DNA of 64,000 nucleotides from NCBI RefSeq assembly GCF_014851865.1, contig NZ_JACVAM010000004.1, positions 424,999 to 488,998 of the forward strand. The letters are read 5' to 3'. This DNA is from Pseudomonas sp. PDM16 (GTDB lineage Bacteria; Pseudomonadota; Gammaproteobacteria; Pseudomonadales; Pseudomonadaceae). Under the pieces are notes generated by a model, which was given only the letters and a program-made list of their open reading frames with translations, ran no database searches and was not told the origin of the DNA. The translations under genes were made by a program, and so were the position numbers. Positions 33,547 to 41,757 of this stretch are shown here, in pieces; the first letter of the stretch is position 1; each line of letters begins with the position of its first letter.

Positions 33547-34484
33547 TGGAAACCCGTGCACACCATGTGCTGATCGGCCTCTTCACCGTCCTGGCGGTCG
33601 GCAGCGCGCTGCTGTTCGCTCTCTGGATGGGCAAGTCCAGCATCGACCGGGAGTTCAAGCTCTACGAAGTGGTATTCAAGGAGGCGGTCAACGGCCTCTC
33701 GGTGGGTAGCAGCGTGCAGTACAGCGGCATCAAGGTCGGAGACGTGGTCAGCCTGCACCTGGACCCGCAGGACCCACGGCAGGTGCAGGCCATCGTACGC
33801 GTGGGTGAGGATACGCCGATCAAGGAGAACACCCACGCACGGCTGGCTCTGACCAGCATCACAGGCGGTGCGGTGATCCAGCTCTACGGCGGAACGCCGA
33901 CCAGCCCAGCCCTCGCCACTCGCAACGACCGGCCGACGGTGATAGTCGCCGACCCGTCGCCCCTGTCACGCCTGCTCACCAACGGCGAAGATCTGGTCAC
34001 CAACATCAACCACCTGCTCGCCAACGCCAACCGCATGTTTTCCAGCGAGAACATCGAGCGGGTCGGCAGCACCCTGGCCAGCCTGGAGCAGACCGCCGGC
34101 GCAGTGGCGAGCCAGCGTGGGGAGATTCGTCAGACTCTGACCGAACTGGCCGAGACCAGCCGCCAGGCGAGCCTGCTGCTGCAGCGGACCAACCGGACCA
34201 TGGGCGATGCCAACGAATTGCTCGACCAGCAGGGCCGCAGCGTGATGGACAGTGCCGCGCAGACCATGGCATCGCTGGAGCGCACCAGCGCCAACCTGGA
34301 GCAACTGCTCTCGCGCAATCAGGACGCGCTCGGTGGCGGCCTGCAGGGCATCGGCGAGATCGGTCCGGCCATCCTCGAATTGCGCAGCACGCTGGCCTCG
34401 CTGCGACAGATGACTCAGAGGCTTTCCGACAATCCCGGCGCGGTACTGCTGGATCGGCAACAGAACAAGGAGTTCCAGCCATGA
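33543..34484 (+). CDS. MlaD/MCE-domain substrate-binding protein
   Basis: 313-residue protein with an N-terminal membrane anchor (LIGLFTVLAVGSALLFALWMG, residues about 9-29; shown in two parts as LIGLFTVLAVG and SALLFALWMG) and one MCE domain (about 40-120, core VNGLSVGSSVQYSGIKVGDV). A long Gln/Asn-rich coiled-coil tail (about 170-300) fits the hexameric barrel and needle of MCE proteins. ATG 33543 overlaps the ATPase stop by ATGA. Would carry lipids across the periplasm. Confidence 0.91.
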   Translation: MMETRAHHVLIGLFTVLAVGSALLFALWMGKSSIDREFKLYEVVFKEAVNGLSVGSSVQYSGIKVGDVVSLHLDPQDPRQVQAIVRVGEDTPIKENTHARLALTSITGGAVIQLYGGTPTSPALATRNDRPTVIVADPSPLSRLLTNGEDLVTNINHLLANANRMFSSENIERVGSTLASLEQTAGAVASQRGEIRQTLTELAETSRQASLLLQRTNRTMGDANELLDQQGRSVMDSAAQTMASLERTSANLEQLLSRNQDALGGGLQGIGEIGPAILELRSTLASLRQMTQRLSDNPGAVLLDRQQNKEFQP

Positions 34485-35092
34485 CACGGCCCCTGCTTTC
34501 CCTCTGCCTGGCCACGCTGGCGCTGCTTGGTGGCTGCTCGCTGCTGCCCGACGCGGAGCCCGTGCAAACCTTCCTCCTGCCCTCGTCGCAGGCACAGGCG
34601 AGCGACCGTGCCGCACCGCTTCCCCATTCGCTGGGCATCGCCCGTCCGCAGGCCCGCCTGGTGCTGGACAGCACGCGGATCGCCGTCATTCCCCAAGGCA
34701 GCGAGATCAGCAGCTACAAGGGGGCTCGCTGGAGCGATCCGGCCCCGGCGCTGCTGCGCGACCGCCTGCTGGAGGCATTCCAGGCCGATGGGCGCTTCGC
34801 CACCTTGAGTAGCGCAGAGCAGCACCTGCAGAGCGACTTCCTGCTGGTCGGCAACCTGCTGGCCTTCCAGAGCGAGTACCGCGGCGGCAAGCCGGAGATC
34901 GCGATACGGCTCGATGCCCGCTTGGTACGCTCCAGCACCCAGCGGGTTGTTGCCAGTCATAGCTTCGTCGTGCGCCAGCCCAGCGATGCGGTGGAGATTC
35001 CGGCGGTAGTAGCCGCCTTCGGCCAGGCTGGCGACCAGCTCGCCGAGCAGCTGGTGCGGTGGACGGCATCGCAGATGCAGAACCAGCCGTGA
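34481..35092 (+). CDS. PqiC-like ABC-transport auxiliary lipoprotein
   Basis: 203-residue outer-membrane lipoprotein, ABC-type transport auxiliary (PqiC/DUF330) family. Lipobox LGGC at about residues 16-19, then the family pattern PVQTFLLPSS, ARLVLDSTRIAVIPQGSEI and WSDPAPALLRDRLLEAFQ. Overlaps the MCE gene by ATGA. In other systems such lipoproteins form the outer-membrane end of an MCE lipid bridge, consistent with this operon. Its stop lies 25 bases before the NtrC-like site of the next promoter. Confidence 0.88.
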   Translation: MTRPLLSLCLATLALLGGCSLLPDAEPVQTFLLPSSQAQASDRAAPLPHSLGIARPQARLVLDSTRIAVIPQGSEISSYKGARWSDPAPALLRDRLLEAFQADGRFATLSSAEQHLQSDFLLVGNLLAFQSEYRGGKPEIAIRLDARLVRSSTQRVVASHSFVVRQPSDAVEIPAVVAAFGQAGDQLAEQLVRWTASQMQNQP

Positions 35093-35116
35093 AGCCCGCA
35101 CCACAACGACGCAGAG

Positions 35117-35133
35117 CGTACCAATCAGGTGCG
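35117..35133 (+). promoter_or_regulatory. Candidate NtrC-binding site
   Basis: CGTACC-AATCA-GGTGCG fits the NtrC dyad TGCACC-N5-GGTGCA with changes only in the outer bases and one arm position. It lies 63 bases upstream of the -24 element at 35196, a normal activator distance. Confidence 0.5.
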
Positions 35134-35195
35134 ACAACAAGAGGTATGGCTGCGCCAGCGGGCATTCAGCCCCTATAACACCGCTGTTTCATGAG

Positions 35196-35212
35196 TTGGC
35201 ACGAGGACTGCA
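35196..35212 (+). promoter_or_regulatory. Sigma-54 promoter of the nitrate reductase operon
   Basis: TTGGCACGAGGACTGCA agrees with TGGCACG-N4-TTGCW at all but one position, with GG and GC doublets correctly spaced. Predicted transcription start is near 35223, just ahead of the antitermination leader. Confidence 0.9.
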
Positions 35213-35237
35213 AAAGACACTTCGACAATCTGATAAA

Positions 35238-35337
35238 GGCACCGCCCTCAACGCGGAAGACGGTGCCCTCCCGCTCGATCGGGACCTGGACAAAGGCGTC
35301 CTCGCTAGGCAACTGGCGGGACGCCTTTTTTATTTTT
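35238..35337 (+). ncRNA. ANTAR (NasT/NasR)-responsive antitermination leader of the nitrate reductase operon
   Basis: Hairpin 1: left arm 35238-35249, hexaloop AACGCG (35250-35255), right arm 35256-35267, ten of twelve pairs. Hairpin 2: GGAC (35288-35291), hexaloop AAAGGC (35292-35297), GTCC (35298-35301). Loop positions 1 and 4 are A and G in both. Terminator: AAAGGCGTCC (35292-35301) with GGACGCCTTT (35319-35328) and a long T-run to 35337; it shares bases with hairpin 2, so the two are mutually exclusive. A small extra hairpin TCCCG-CTCGAT-CGGGA (35269-35284) lies between and is absent from the leader at 28199. Confidence 0.9.
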
Positions 35338-35364
35338 CCGTGATTTCAACAGGAGAGAACCGGC

Positions 35365-36612
35365 ATGAACAAACTCAAGCTGGTGATGGTAGGCAACGGC
35401 ATGGCCGGAGTCAGAACCCTGGAGGAGCTGCTCAAGCTCGCCCCGGACCTCTACGAGATCACCGTGTTCGGCGCCGAGCCGCACCCCAACTACAACCGCA
35501 TCCTGCTGTCGCCGGTGCTGGCTGGTGAGCAGACCTTCGCCGACATCGTGCTCAACGGCCTCGACTGGTACGAGCAGCACGGTATCGACCTGCGCCTGGG
35601 CCGCAAGGTGGTGAGCATCGATCGCAAGAAGCGCGTGGTCATCGCCGACGATGGCAGCACGGCCCACTACGACCGGCTGATCCTGGCCACCGGCTCCACT
35701 CCGTTCATGCCACCAGTGCCCGGCAACCGCCTGCAGGGTGTGATCGCCTACCGCGACATCGCCGACACCGAACTGATGATGCAAACCGCCCGTACTCACA
35801 GCCATGCAGTGGTGATCGGCGGCGGCCTGCTCGGCCTGGAGGCAGCCAACGGCCTGCGTCAGCGCGGTATGGACGTGACCGTGGTGCACCTGGCCGATTG
35901 GCTGCTGGAGCGCCAGCTGGACAAGACCGCCGGCAAGTTGCTGCAGCAGGCGCTGGAGGAGCGCGGTATCCACTTCCGCCTCAACGAACAGACCGAGGAG
36001 CTGCTGGACTACGGCAACGGCCGGGTCTGCGCCGTGCAGTTCAAAGGCGGCGACGTGATCCCCGCCGACCTGGTGGTAATGGCCGCCGGCATTCGCCCCA
36101 ACTTCGAACTGGCCGAGAAAGCGGGCATCCCCTGCAACCGCGGCATCCTGGTCGACGACACCCTGCAGACCTACGACCCGCGGGTGTATGCCGTCGGCGA
36201 ATGCGCCAACCACCGCGGGATCGCCTATGGCCTGGTGGCGCCACTGTTCGAACAGGCCAAGGTCTGCGCCAATCACCTGGCCATGCTCGGCACCGCCCGC
36301 TATCAGGGTTCGGTGATCTCCACCAAGCTCAAGGTCACCGGCATCGACCTGTTCTCCGCCGGCAATTTCATGGGTGGTGATGACACCGAGACCATCACCC
36401 TCACCGACCCGCTCGGCAGCGTGTACAAGAAGCTGGTGATCAAGGACGACGTGCTGGTCGGTGGCTGCCTGTATGGCGACACCCTGGACGGCAGCTGGTA
36501 TTTCCAGCAGATCCGTGAGGGGGCTGATATCAGCAGCGTGCGCGACCACCTGATGTTCGGCCAGGCCAGTGTCGATGCGGCCGGCCTGGCCCAGGACGCC
36601 GCCCATGCCTGA
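35365..36612 (+). CDS. NirB-N-terminal-like FAD/NAD(P) reductase for nitrate assimilation
   Basis: 415-residue flavoprotein equal to the FAD/NAD part of assimilatory NirB: FAD motif VGNGMAGVRTLEEL, NAD motif VIGGGLLGLEAANGL, and the second FAD motif YAVGECA. It stops where NirB would continue into [2Fe-2S] and sirohaem domains (usual length about 800-850). Such short forms act as the electron-transfer subunit of NADH:nitrate reductase (Klebsiella NasC-like). AGGAG precedes ATG 35365. The stop overlaps the nitrate reductase start by eight bases, supporting a joint complex. Confidence 0.91.
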   Translation: MNKLKLVMVGNGMAGVRTLEELLKLAPDLYEITVFGAEPHPNYNRILLSPVLAGEQTFADIVLNGLDWYEQHGIDLRLGRKVVSIDRKKRVVIADDGSTAHYDRLILATGSTPFMPPVPGNRLQGVIAYRDIADTELMMQTARTHSHAVVIGGGLLGLEAANGLRQRGMDVTVVHLADWLLERQLDKTAGKLLQQALEERGIHFRLNEQTEELLDYGNGRVCAVQFKGGDVIPADLVVMAAGIRPNFELAEKAGIPCNRGILVDDTLQTYDPRVYAVGECANHRGIAYGLVAPLFEQAKVCANHLAMLGTARYQGSVISTKLKVTGIDLFSAGNFMGGDDTETITLTDPLGSVYKKLVIKDDVLVGGCLYGDTLDGSWYFQQIREGADISSVRDHLMFGQASVDAAGLAQDAAHA

Positions 36613-39331
36613 CACCCTGCCGCATTCGAACCGGATCACCGCCGCCACCTGCTGCTACTGCGGCGTGGGCTGCGGCGTACTGATCGAGCACGACGGCGAG
36701 CGCATCCATGGCGTGCAGGGCGATCCCAGTCACCCGGCGAATCACGGAAAGCTGTGCAGCAAGGGCTCGACCCTGCACCTGACCGGCGATCTGGACGCCC
36801 GCGCCCTGTATCCCGAGTTACGCCTGGGCAAGGGCCTGGCCCGTGCTCGCAGCGGCTGGGACAGCGCTCTGGATCACGCCGCCAGCGTGTTCGCCGAGAC
36901 CCTCCGCGAGCACGGCCCGGACAGCGTCGCCTTCTACGTCTCCGGCCAGTTGCTGACCGAGGACTACTACGCCTTCAACAAGCTGGCGCGCGCCCTGGTC
37001 GGCACCAACAACATCGACTCCAACTCGCGCCTGTGCATGTCCTCGGCCGTGGTCGGCTACAAGCGCAGCCTGGGCGCCGATGCCCCGCCGTGCAGCTACG
37101 AAGACATCGAGCTGGCCGACTGCCTGCTGATCGCCGGCAGCAACATGGCTTACGCCCACCCGATCCTGTTCCGTCGTCTGGAAGCAGCCAAGGCCGCGCG
37201 GCCGGAGATGAAGATCATCGTGGTCGACCCACGCCGCACCGATACCTGCGAGCTGGCCGATCTGCACCTGGCCATCGCCCCGGGCACCGACGTGGCCCTG
37301 TTCCACGGCCTGCTGCACCTGCTGCTGGCGGACGGCAGCTATGACATCGCCTATATCGAGACGCACACCGAAGGTTTCGACACCCTGCGCGAGCTGGCCG
37401 CCGACTATCCGCCGAGCGAAGTGGCGCACCTGTGCGGCATTGACGAAGCCGACCTGCGCCGCGCCGCAGAACTGATCGGTAAGTCACCTGCATTCCTGTC
37501 GCTGTGGTGCATGGGTCTCAACCAGTCCACTGCCGGCTCAGCCAAGAACAGCGCGCTGATCAACCTGCACCTGGCCACCGGGCAGATCGGCAAGATCGGA
37601 GCCGGCCCGTTCTCGCTTACCGGCCAGCCCAACGCCATGGGCGGCCGGGAGACCGGTAGCCTGAGCAACCTGCTGCCCGGCCACCGCGAGGCCGGCAACG
37701 CCGAACACCGCGCCGAAGTCGCCCGTTACTGGGGCGTCGACAGCCTGCCGGAGAGCACCGGCCTGTCCGCCATCGAGCTGTTCGACGCGGTGCGCGAAGG
37801 CAAGATCAAGGCCCTGTGGATCGCCTGTACCAACCCGGCGCAATCCCTGCCGGACCAGCAGAAAGTCCACGAGGCCCTGGCCGTTTGTCCCTTCGTGGTG
37901 GTGCAGGAAGCCTTCTTCACCACCGAAACCTGCAAGTACGCCGACCTCCTGCTCCCGGCCGCCAGTTGGGGAGAAAAAGAAGGCAGCGTGACCAACTCCG
38001 AGCGGCGCATCACCCATGTGCGCCGCGCCGTGCCAGCGCCCGCAGAGGCGCGGCCGGACTGGGCGATCGTCTGTGACTTCGCCCGTCGCCTGGAACAACA
38101 GCTACGCCCCGGCCTGCCCAGCCTGTTCGACTTCGATAGCGCGCAGGCGCTGTTCGAGGAGTACAAACACCTGACCCAAGGCCGCGACCTGGATCTTTCC
38201 GGTCTCAGCTACGCCATTCTGGACGACCAAGGTCCGCAACAATGGCCCTTCCCGGCCGGTGCCCAGCAGGGCACCGCGCGGCTGTACGGGAATGGGATAT
38301 TTCCCACCGCCAGCGGCCGTGCGCGCTTCATCGCCGATGCCTATCAGCCACCACGCGAGGCGCACGATGCGGATTTCCCCCTGCTGCTGAATACCGGCCG
38401 CCTGCGCGACCAGTGGCACGGCATGAGCCGCACCGGCACCGCCGCCCGCCTGTTCGGCCACGTGTCGGAGGCGGTACTCGGCCTCCACCCGGGCGAGCTG
38501 CGCCAGCGCGGCCTGCAGTCCGGTGATCTAGTACAACTGCGCAGCCGCCGCGGCGGTCTGGTGCTGCCGGTACAGTCCGACGACACCCTGCGTCCTGGCC
38601 AGGCGTATTTGCCGATGCACTGGGGCGACCGCTTCCTCAAGGGCCTGGGCACCAACGTGCTGACTCAGCCGGCCTTCGACCCTCTGTCCAAGCAGCCGGA
38701 ACTGAAGATCAGCAGCGTCGAGGTGCAGAAGGCCGATTTGCCCTGGCAGCTGTTCGCCCTGGTGGAAGAGGACGTGCAGCGTCGCTTCGAGGCCTTGCGC
38801 CCACTGTTCGAGGGCTTCGCCTATGCCAACCTGGCGCCGACCGGCCGAGAGGAGCGCCCCGCTCTGCTGATTCGTGCCGCCGCGGAGTCGGCACCGGACG
38901 CCGCGCTGCTGGCGCAGATCGATGCCCTGCTGGGCGTCGACCAGGGCCCGGTGATGGCCTACGACGACACGAAACGTGGCGTGGGCAAGCGGGTACGCAT
39001 CGAAGAAGGTCGCATCGTCGCCGTGCGCCTGGCCGGTGAAACGGCTGCTCGCGACTGGCTCAAGGGGCTGTGGCTACAGGGCACCACCGATATGGATCTG
39101 CGCCGCTGGCTGCTGGCGCCCCTGGCCACGCCACCGGGGGGCGGGCGCAAGGCCAGCAAGGTGGTGTGCAACTGCATGAACGTCAGCGAGGACGACATTT
39201 GTGCCGGGATCGCGCAAAACCTTGATCTAGACGGGTTGAAGCGTGAGCTCAAGTGCGGCACAAGTTGCGGTTCCTGCGTCCCCGAGATCAAGAGACTGCT
39301 GGCCAAGCAGCCAGTGGCGGCCATTGCCTGA
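36605..39331 (+). CDS. Assimilatory nitrate reductase catalytic subunit with C-terminal [2Fe-2S] domain
   Basis: 908-residue cytoplasmic molybdopterin enzyme reducing nitrate to nitrite. N-terminal [4Fe-4S] ligands C16, C19, C23 and C51 (spacing C-x2-C-x3-C-x27-C); likely Mo ligand C144 in SNSRLCMSSA; molybdopterin dinucleotide-binding domain in the last third. Residues about 852-908 form a BFD-like [2Fe-2S] domain (C855-x-C857, C888-x2-C891) which would take electrons from the flavoprotein encoded just upstream. ATG 36605 is preferred to 36569 because the family N-terminus starts here. Matches NasA/NasC-type enzymes (names differ between species, so no symbol given). Confidence 0.95.
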   Translation: MPDTLPHSNRITAATCCYCGVGCGVLIEHDGERIHGVQGDPSHPANHGKLCSKGSTLHLTGDLDARALYPELRLGKGLARARSGWDSALDHAASVFAETLREHGPDSVAFYVSGQLLTEDYYAFNKLARALVGTNNIDSNSRLCMSSAVVGYKRSLGADAPPCSYEDIELADCLLIAGSNMAYAHPILFRRLEAAKAARPEMKIIVVDPRRTDTCELADLHLAIAPGTDVALFHGLLHLLLADGSYDIAYIETHTEGFDTLRELAADYPPSEVAHLCGIDEADLRRAAELIGKSPAFLSLWCMGLNQSTAGSAKNSALINLHLATGQIGKIGAGPFSLTGQPNAMGGRETGSLSNLLPGHREAGNAEHRAEVARYWGVDSLPESTGLSAIELFDAVREGKIKALWIACTNPAQSLPDQQKVHEALAVCPFVVVQEAFFTTETCKYADLLLPAASWGEKEGSVTNSERRITHVRRAVPAPAEARPDWAIVCDFARRLEQQLRPGLPSLFDFDSAQALFEEYKHLTQGRDLDLSGLSYAILDDQGPQQWPFPAGAQQGTARLYGNGIFPTASGRARFIADAYQPPREAHDADFPLLLNTGRLRDQWHGMSRTGTAARLFGHVSEAVLGLHPGELRQRGLQSGDLVQLRSRRGGLVLPVQSDDTLRPGQAYLPMHWGDRFLKGLGTNVLTQPAFDPLSKQPELKISSVEVQKADLPWQLFALVEEDVQRRFEALRPLFEGFAYANLAPTGREERPALLIRAAAESAPDAALLAQIDALLGVDQGPVMAYDDTKRGVGKRVRIEEGRIVAVRLAGETAARDWLKGLWLQGTTDMDLRRWLLAPLATPPGGGRKASKVVCNCMNVSEDDICAGIAQNLDLDGLKRELKCGTSCGSCVPEIKRLLAKQPVAAIA

Positions 39332-39347
39332 GTATGAGGATTCGAAC

Positions 39348-40085
39348 ATGAGCGCAAAAGTCTGGCTGGTGGGTGCCGGCCCCGGCGACCCCGAGCTACT
39401 GACACTGAAGGCCGTGAAGGCCCTCAACCAGGCTGAGATCGTGATGATCGACGATCTGGTCAACCCGGCCGTACTGGAGCACTGCCCCAATGCCCGTGTA
39501 GTGCCGGTGGGCAAGCGCGGCGGCTGCCGCTCCACCCCACAGGCCTTCATCCATCGCCTGATGCTGCGTTATGCGCGCCAGGGCAAATGCGTGGTGCGCC
39601 TGAAAGGTGGAGACCCCTGCATCTTCGGCCGCGGCAGCGAGGAAGCCGACTGGCTGGCCGAACATGGCATCGAGGTGGAGATGGTCAACGGCATCACTGC
39701 AGGCCTGGCCGGCGCCACCAACTGCGGCATCCCCCTGACCTTGCGCGGCGTGGCCCGCGGCGTGACCCTGGTCACCGCCCACACTCAGGATGACAGCACG
39801 TTGAACTGGCAGGCGCTGGCCCAAGGCGGCACCACGCTGGTGGTGTACATGGGCGTGGCCAAGCTGCCAGAGGTACGCGACAGCCTGCTGACCGGCGGCA
39901 TGCGCGGCGACATGCCGGTGGCGATGATCGAAAACGCCTCGCTGCCACAACAACGCGAATGCCGCAGCACCCTGGCCGACATGCAGCAGGCGGCGCTCGA
40001 TTTCCAGTTGAAGAGCCCGGCGATCCTGGTGATCGGCGAGGTGGCGGCACTGCAGCAGATCAGCCTGCTGGCAGCGACTGCTTGA
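39348..40085 (+). CDS. cobA: Uroporphyrinogen-III C-methyltransferase (SUMT)
   Basis: 245-residue enzyme using S-adenosylmethionine to make precorrin-2, precursor of sirohaem (and cobalamin). Motifs: VGAGPGDPELLTLKA at the N-terminus, GKRGGCRSTPQ, VVRLKGGDPCIFGRGSEE and the AGLAGATNCGIPLT stretch. GAGGA lies seven bases before ATG 39348. As the last gene of the nitrate reductase operon it would supply sirohaem for nitrite reductase, whose gene is not in this window. A strong terminator follows. Confidence 0.94.
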   Translation: MSAKVWLVGAGPGDPELLTLKAVKALNQAEIVMIDDLVNPAVLEHCPNARVVPVGKRGGCRSTPQAFIHRLMLRYARQGKCVVRLKGGDPCIFGRGSEEADWLAEHGIEVEMVNGITAGLAGATNCGIPLTLRGVARGVTLVTAHTQDDSTLNWQALAQGGTTLVVYMGVAKLPEVRDSLLTGGMRGDMPVAMIENASLPQQRECRSTLADMQQAALDFQLKSPAILVIGEVAALQQISLLAATA

Positions 40086-40116
40086 TCCCCCCTTCGCTCC
40101 TGCGGAGCACTGCCTT

Positions 40117-40143
40117 GCCCGGCCTCATGGCCGGGCTTTTTTT
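40117..40143 (+). terminator. Rho-independent terminator of the nitrate reductase-cobA operon
   Basis: GCCCGGCC (40117-40124) and GGCCGGGC (40129-40136) with a TCAT loop, followed by seven T. Confidence 0.93.
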
Positions 40144-40188
40144 ATTCTCTGCTCAACGGCCGCTCTATCGATCAGCCCCGTCTGCAAC

Positions 40189-40644
40189 TCAATCCACGAC
40201 GCCAAGCCTGCCGGGCTCTACCTCCTGCTGAGCGGAGTCAGGCACACCGAATAGCAGATCGAATGCCCATTGGAACGCAAAGGCATAGAAAAAGAAGAAC
40301 AGCAGCAGGCCCATGTCGGCAATCAGCGCTTCCAGCCACGAGATGGTCAGCCACCAGGCCATGAGAGGTATCAGCAGCAACGCCAGACCACCCTCGAAGC
40401 CCAGGGCGTGCAACAGACGCCGCCCCAGCGTACGGGTACGCCGCCTCTGCCGTGCCTCCCAGTGCTCGAACAGGCTGTTGAACGCCATGTTCCAGCTCAG
40501 CGCTACCAGCGATAGCAGCAGTGCCAGGGTACCGGAGTAGACCAGGCTCTCGTCGAAGCCCCAGGCAATCACCGGCGAGACGAACAGGGCTGCGACCAGT
40601 TCGTAGAGCAATGCCTGAACCACTTTCCGCTTCGCGCCTTGCAT
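40189..40644 (-). CDS. PACE-family antimicrobial efflux protein (AceI-like)
   Basis: 151-residue, four-helix inner-membrane protein made of two bacterial transmembrane-pair domains, as in AceI (chlorhexidine exporter). The essential membrane Glu of the family is present at E15 (QALLYELVAALFVSP). WNMAFNSLFEHWE and the second half's FEGGLALLLIPLMAWWL-like helix match the family. AGGTGA precedes ATG 40644. Divergent from a LysR regulator, the arrangement seen for aceI-aceR, so substrate-induced control is likely. Substrates (biocides, short polyamines) are not predictable. Confidence 0.88.
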   Translation of the reverse strand: MQGAKRKVVQALLYELVAALFVSPVIAWGFDESLVYSGTLALLLSLVALSWNMAFNSLFEHWEARQRRRTRTLGRRLLHALGFEGGLALLLIPLMAWWLTISWLEALIADMGLLLFFFFYAFAFQWAFDLLFGVPDSAQQEVEPGRLGVVD

Positions 40645-40804
40645 AATTCACCTCACCTTTCCGATATAGCTGGGCGCCGGTTCGGCTTCGGATCGGTTCC
40701 ATTCGGCAGCCTCAGTGCCAGGCAATCTATGTGTGCCGGGAAGCTGGTACAAATGACCTATAGTTTGCCTGGATGAATTCAACTCACCTGATACCGAGCT
40801 ACCG

Positions 40805-41707
40805 ATGTTCGCCCGCCTTCCCCTTACCGCCCTGCGTACCTTCGAATCAGCAGCCCGCCTGGCCAGCTTCCGCGCTGCCGCGATGGAGCTGAACGTCACC
40901 CCTACCGCCGTATCGCATCAGATCCGTGGCCTTGAGCAATGGCTCGGCACTCTGCTGTTCGAGCGCCTGGGACGCGGTGTGCGCTTGAGCGAAGCCGGCG
41001 AGAAACTGCAACGCAGCCTGCACGGCGCCTTCATGGAGATCGACCGCAGCCTCAACACCCTGAGGCCACCGAGTGGCGAGCAGTGCGTCAGCCTCAACAC
41101 CATGCCAGCCTTCGCCGCGCTTTGGCTGGTACCACGCCTGGGTCGCTTCTATCGACGCCATCCCGGCATCCGCGTACGCATCGAAACCAGCAACGAGCTG
41201 GTCGAACTGGAGCGCGACGCCAGCCTCGACCTAGTGATTCGCTGCGGGCTGGGCGAATACCCGCAACTGCACCAACAACAGCTGATGGGCGAACACTTCG
41301 CTGCCTACGCCGCGCCGCAGTTGCTGGAAGACATGCCGCAGCGGCGCCCGGACCTGATCGGTGTTGGCTGGGACGCGCCGATGTCCGGTCTGCCAGTCTG
41401 GGAGAGCTGGGCTGAACAGGCTGGCGAGAACTGGGTGCTCGCAGCCACCCGTCGCGACTATCCAGACGAGCACTACGCCCTGCAGGCGGCCATTGCCGGC
41501 CAGGGTCTGGTACTGGCCAGCTCGGTGCTGGTGTCGGACAGCCTGGCCAGCGGCCTGCTGCGCCCGTATCACGCCGATATCAGCCTGCCCGGTGCGCCGT
41601 ACCTGGCGCTGTGCGTGCCAGGCCGCGAGCGCCAGCCGGCGGTCAAGGCACTGCTGGATTGGCTGGCCGAGGAAGTGTTGCGAGAAAGCACGACGGCTGT
41701 CGATTGA
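40805..41707 (+). CDS. LysR-family transcriptional regulator (GcvA-like)
   Basis: 300 residues. N-terminal winged helix (about 5-64: LPLTALRTFESAARLASF, LNVTPTAVSHQIRGLEQWLG, LFERLGRGVRLSEAG), then a periplasmic-binding-type effector domain. Divergent from the PACE gene; probably its activator. No clear T-N11-A operator was located in the 160-base gap. Confidence 0.92.
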   Translation: MFARLPLTALRTFESAARLASFRAAAMELNVTPTAVSHQIRGLEQWLGTLLFERLGRGVRLSEAGEKLQRSLHGAFMEIDRSLNTLRPPSGEQCVSLNTMPAFAALWLVPRLGRFYRRHPGIRVRIETSNELVELERDASLDLVIRCGLGEYPQLHQQQLMGEHFAAYAAPQLLEDMPQRRPDLIGVGWDAPMSGLPVWESWAEQAGENWVLAATRRDYPDEHYALQAAIAGQGLVLASSVLVSDSLASGLLRPYHADISLPGAPYLALCVPGRERQPAVKALLDWLAEEVLRESTTAVD

Positions 41708-41757
41708 GCCGGGCGCCATTCGACCAGTAGCAAGCCCATCCCACGGAGACGCGCAAC

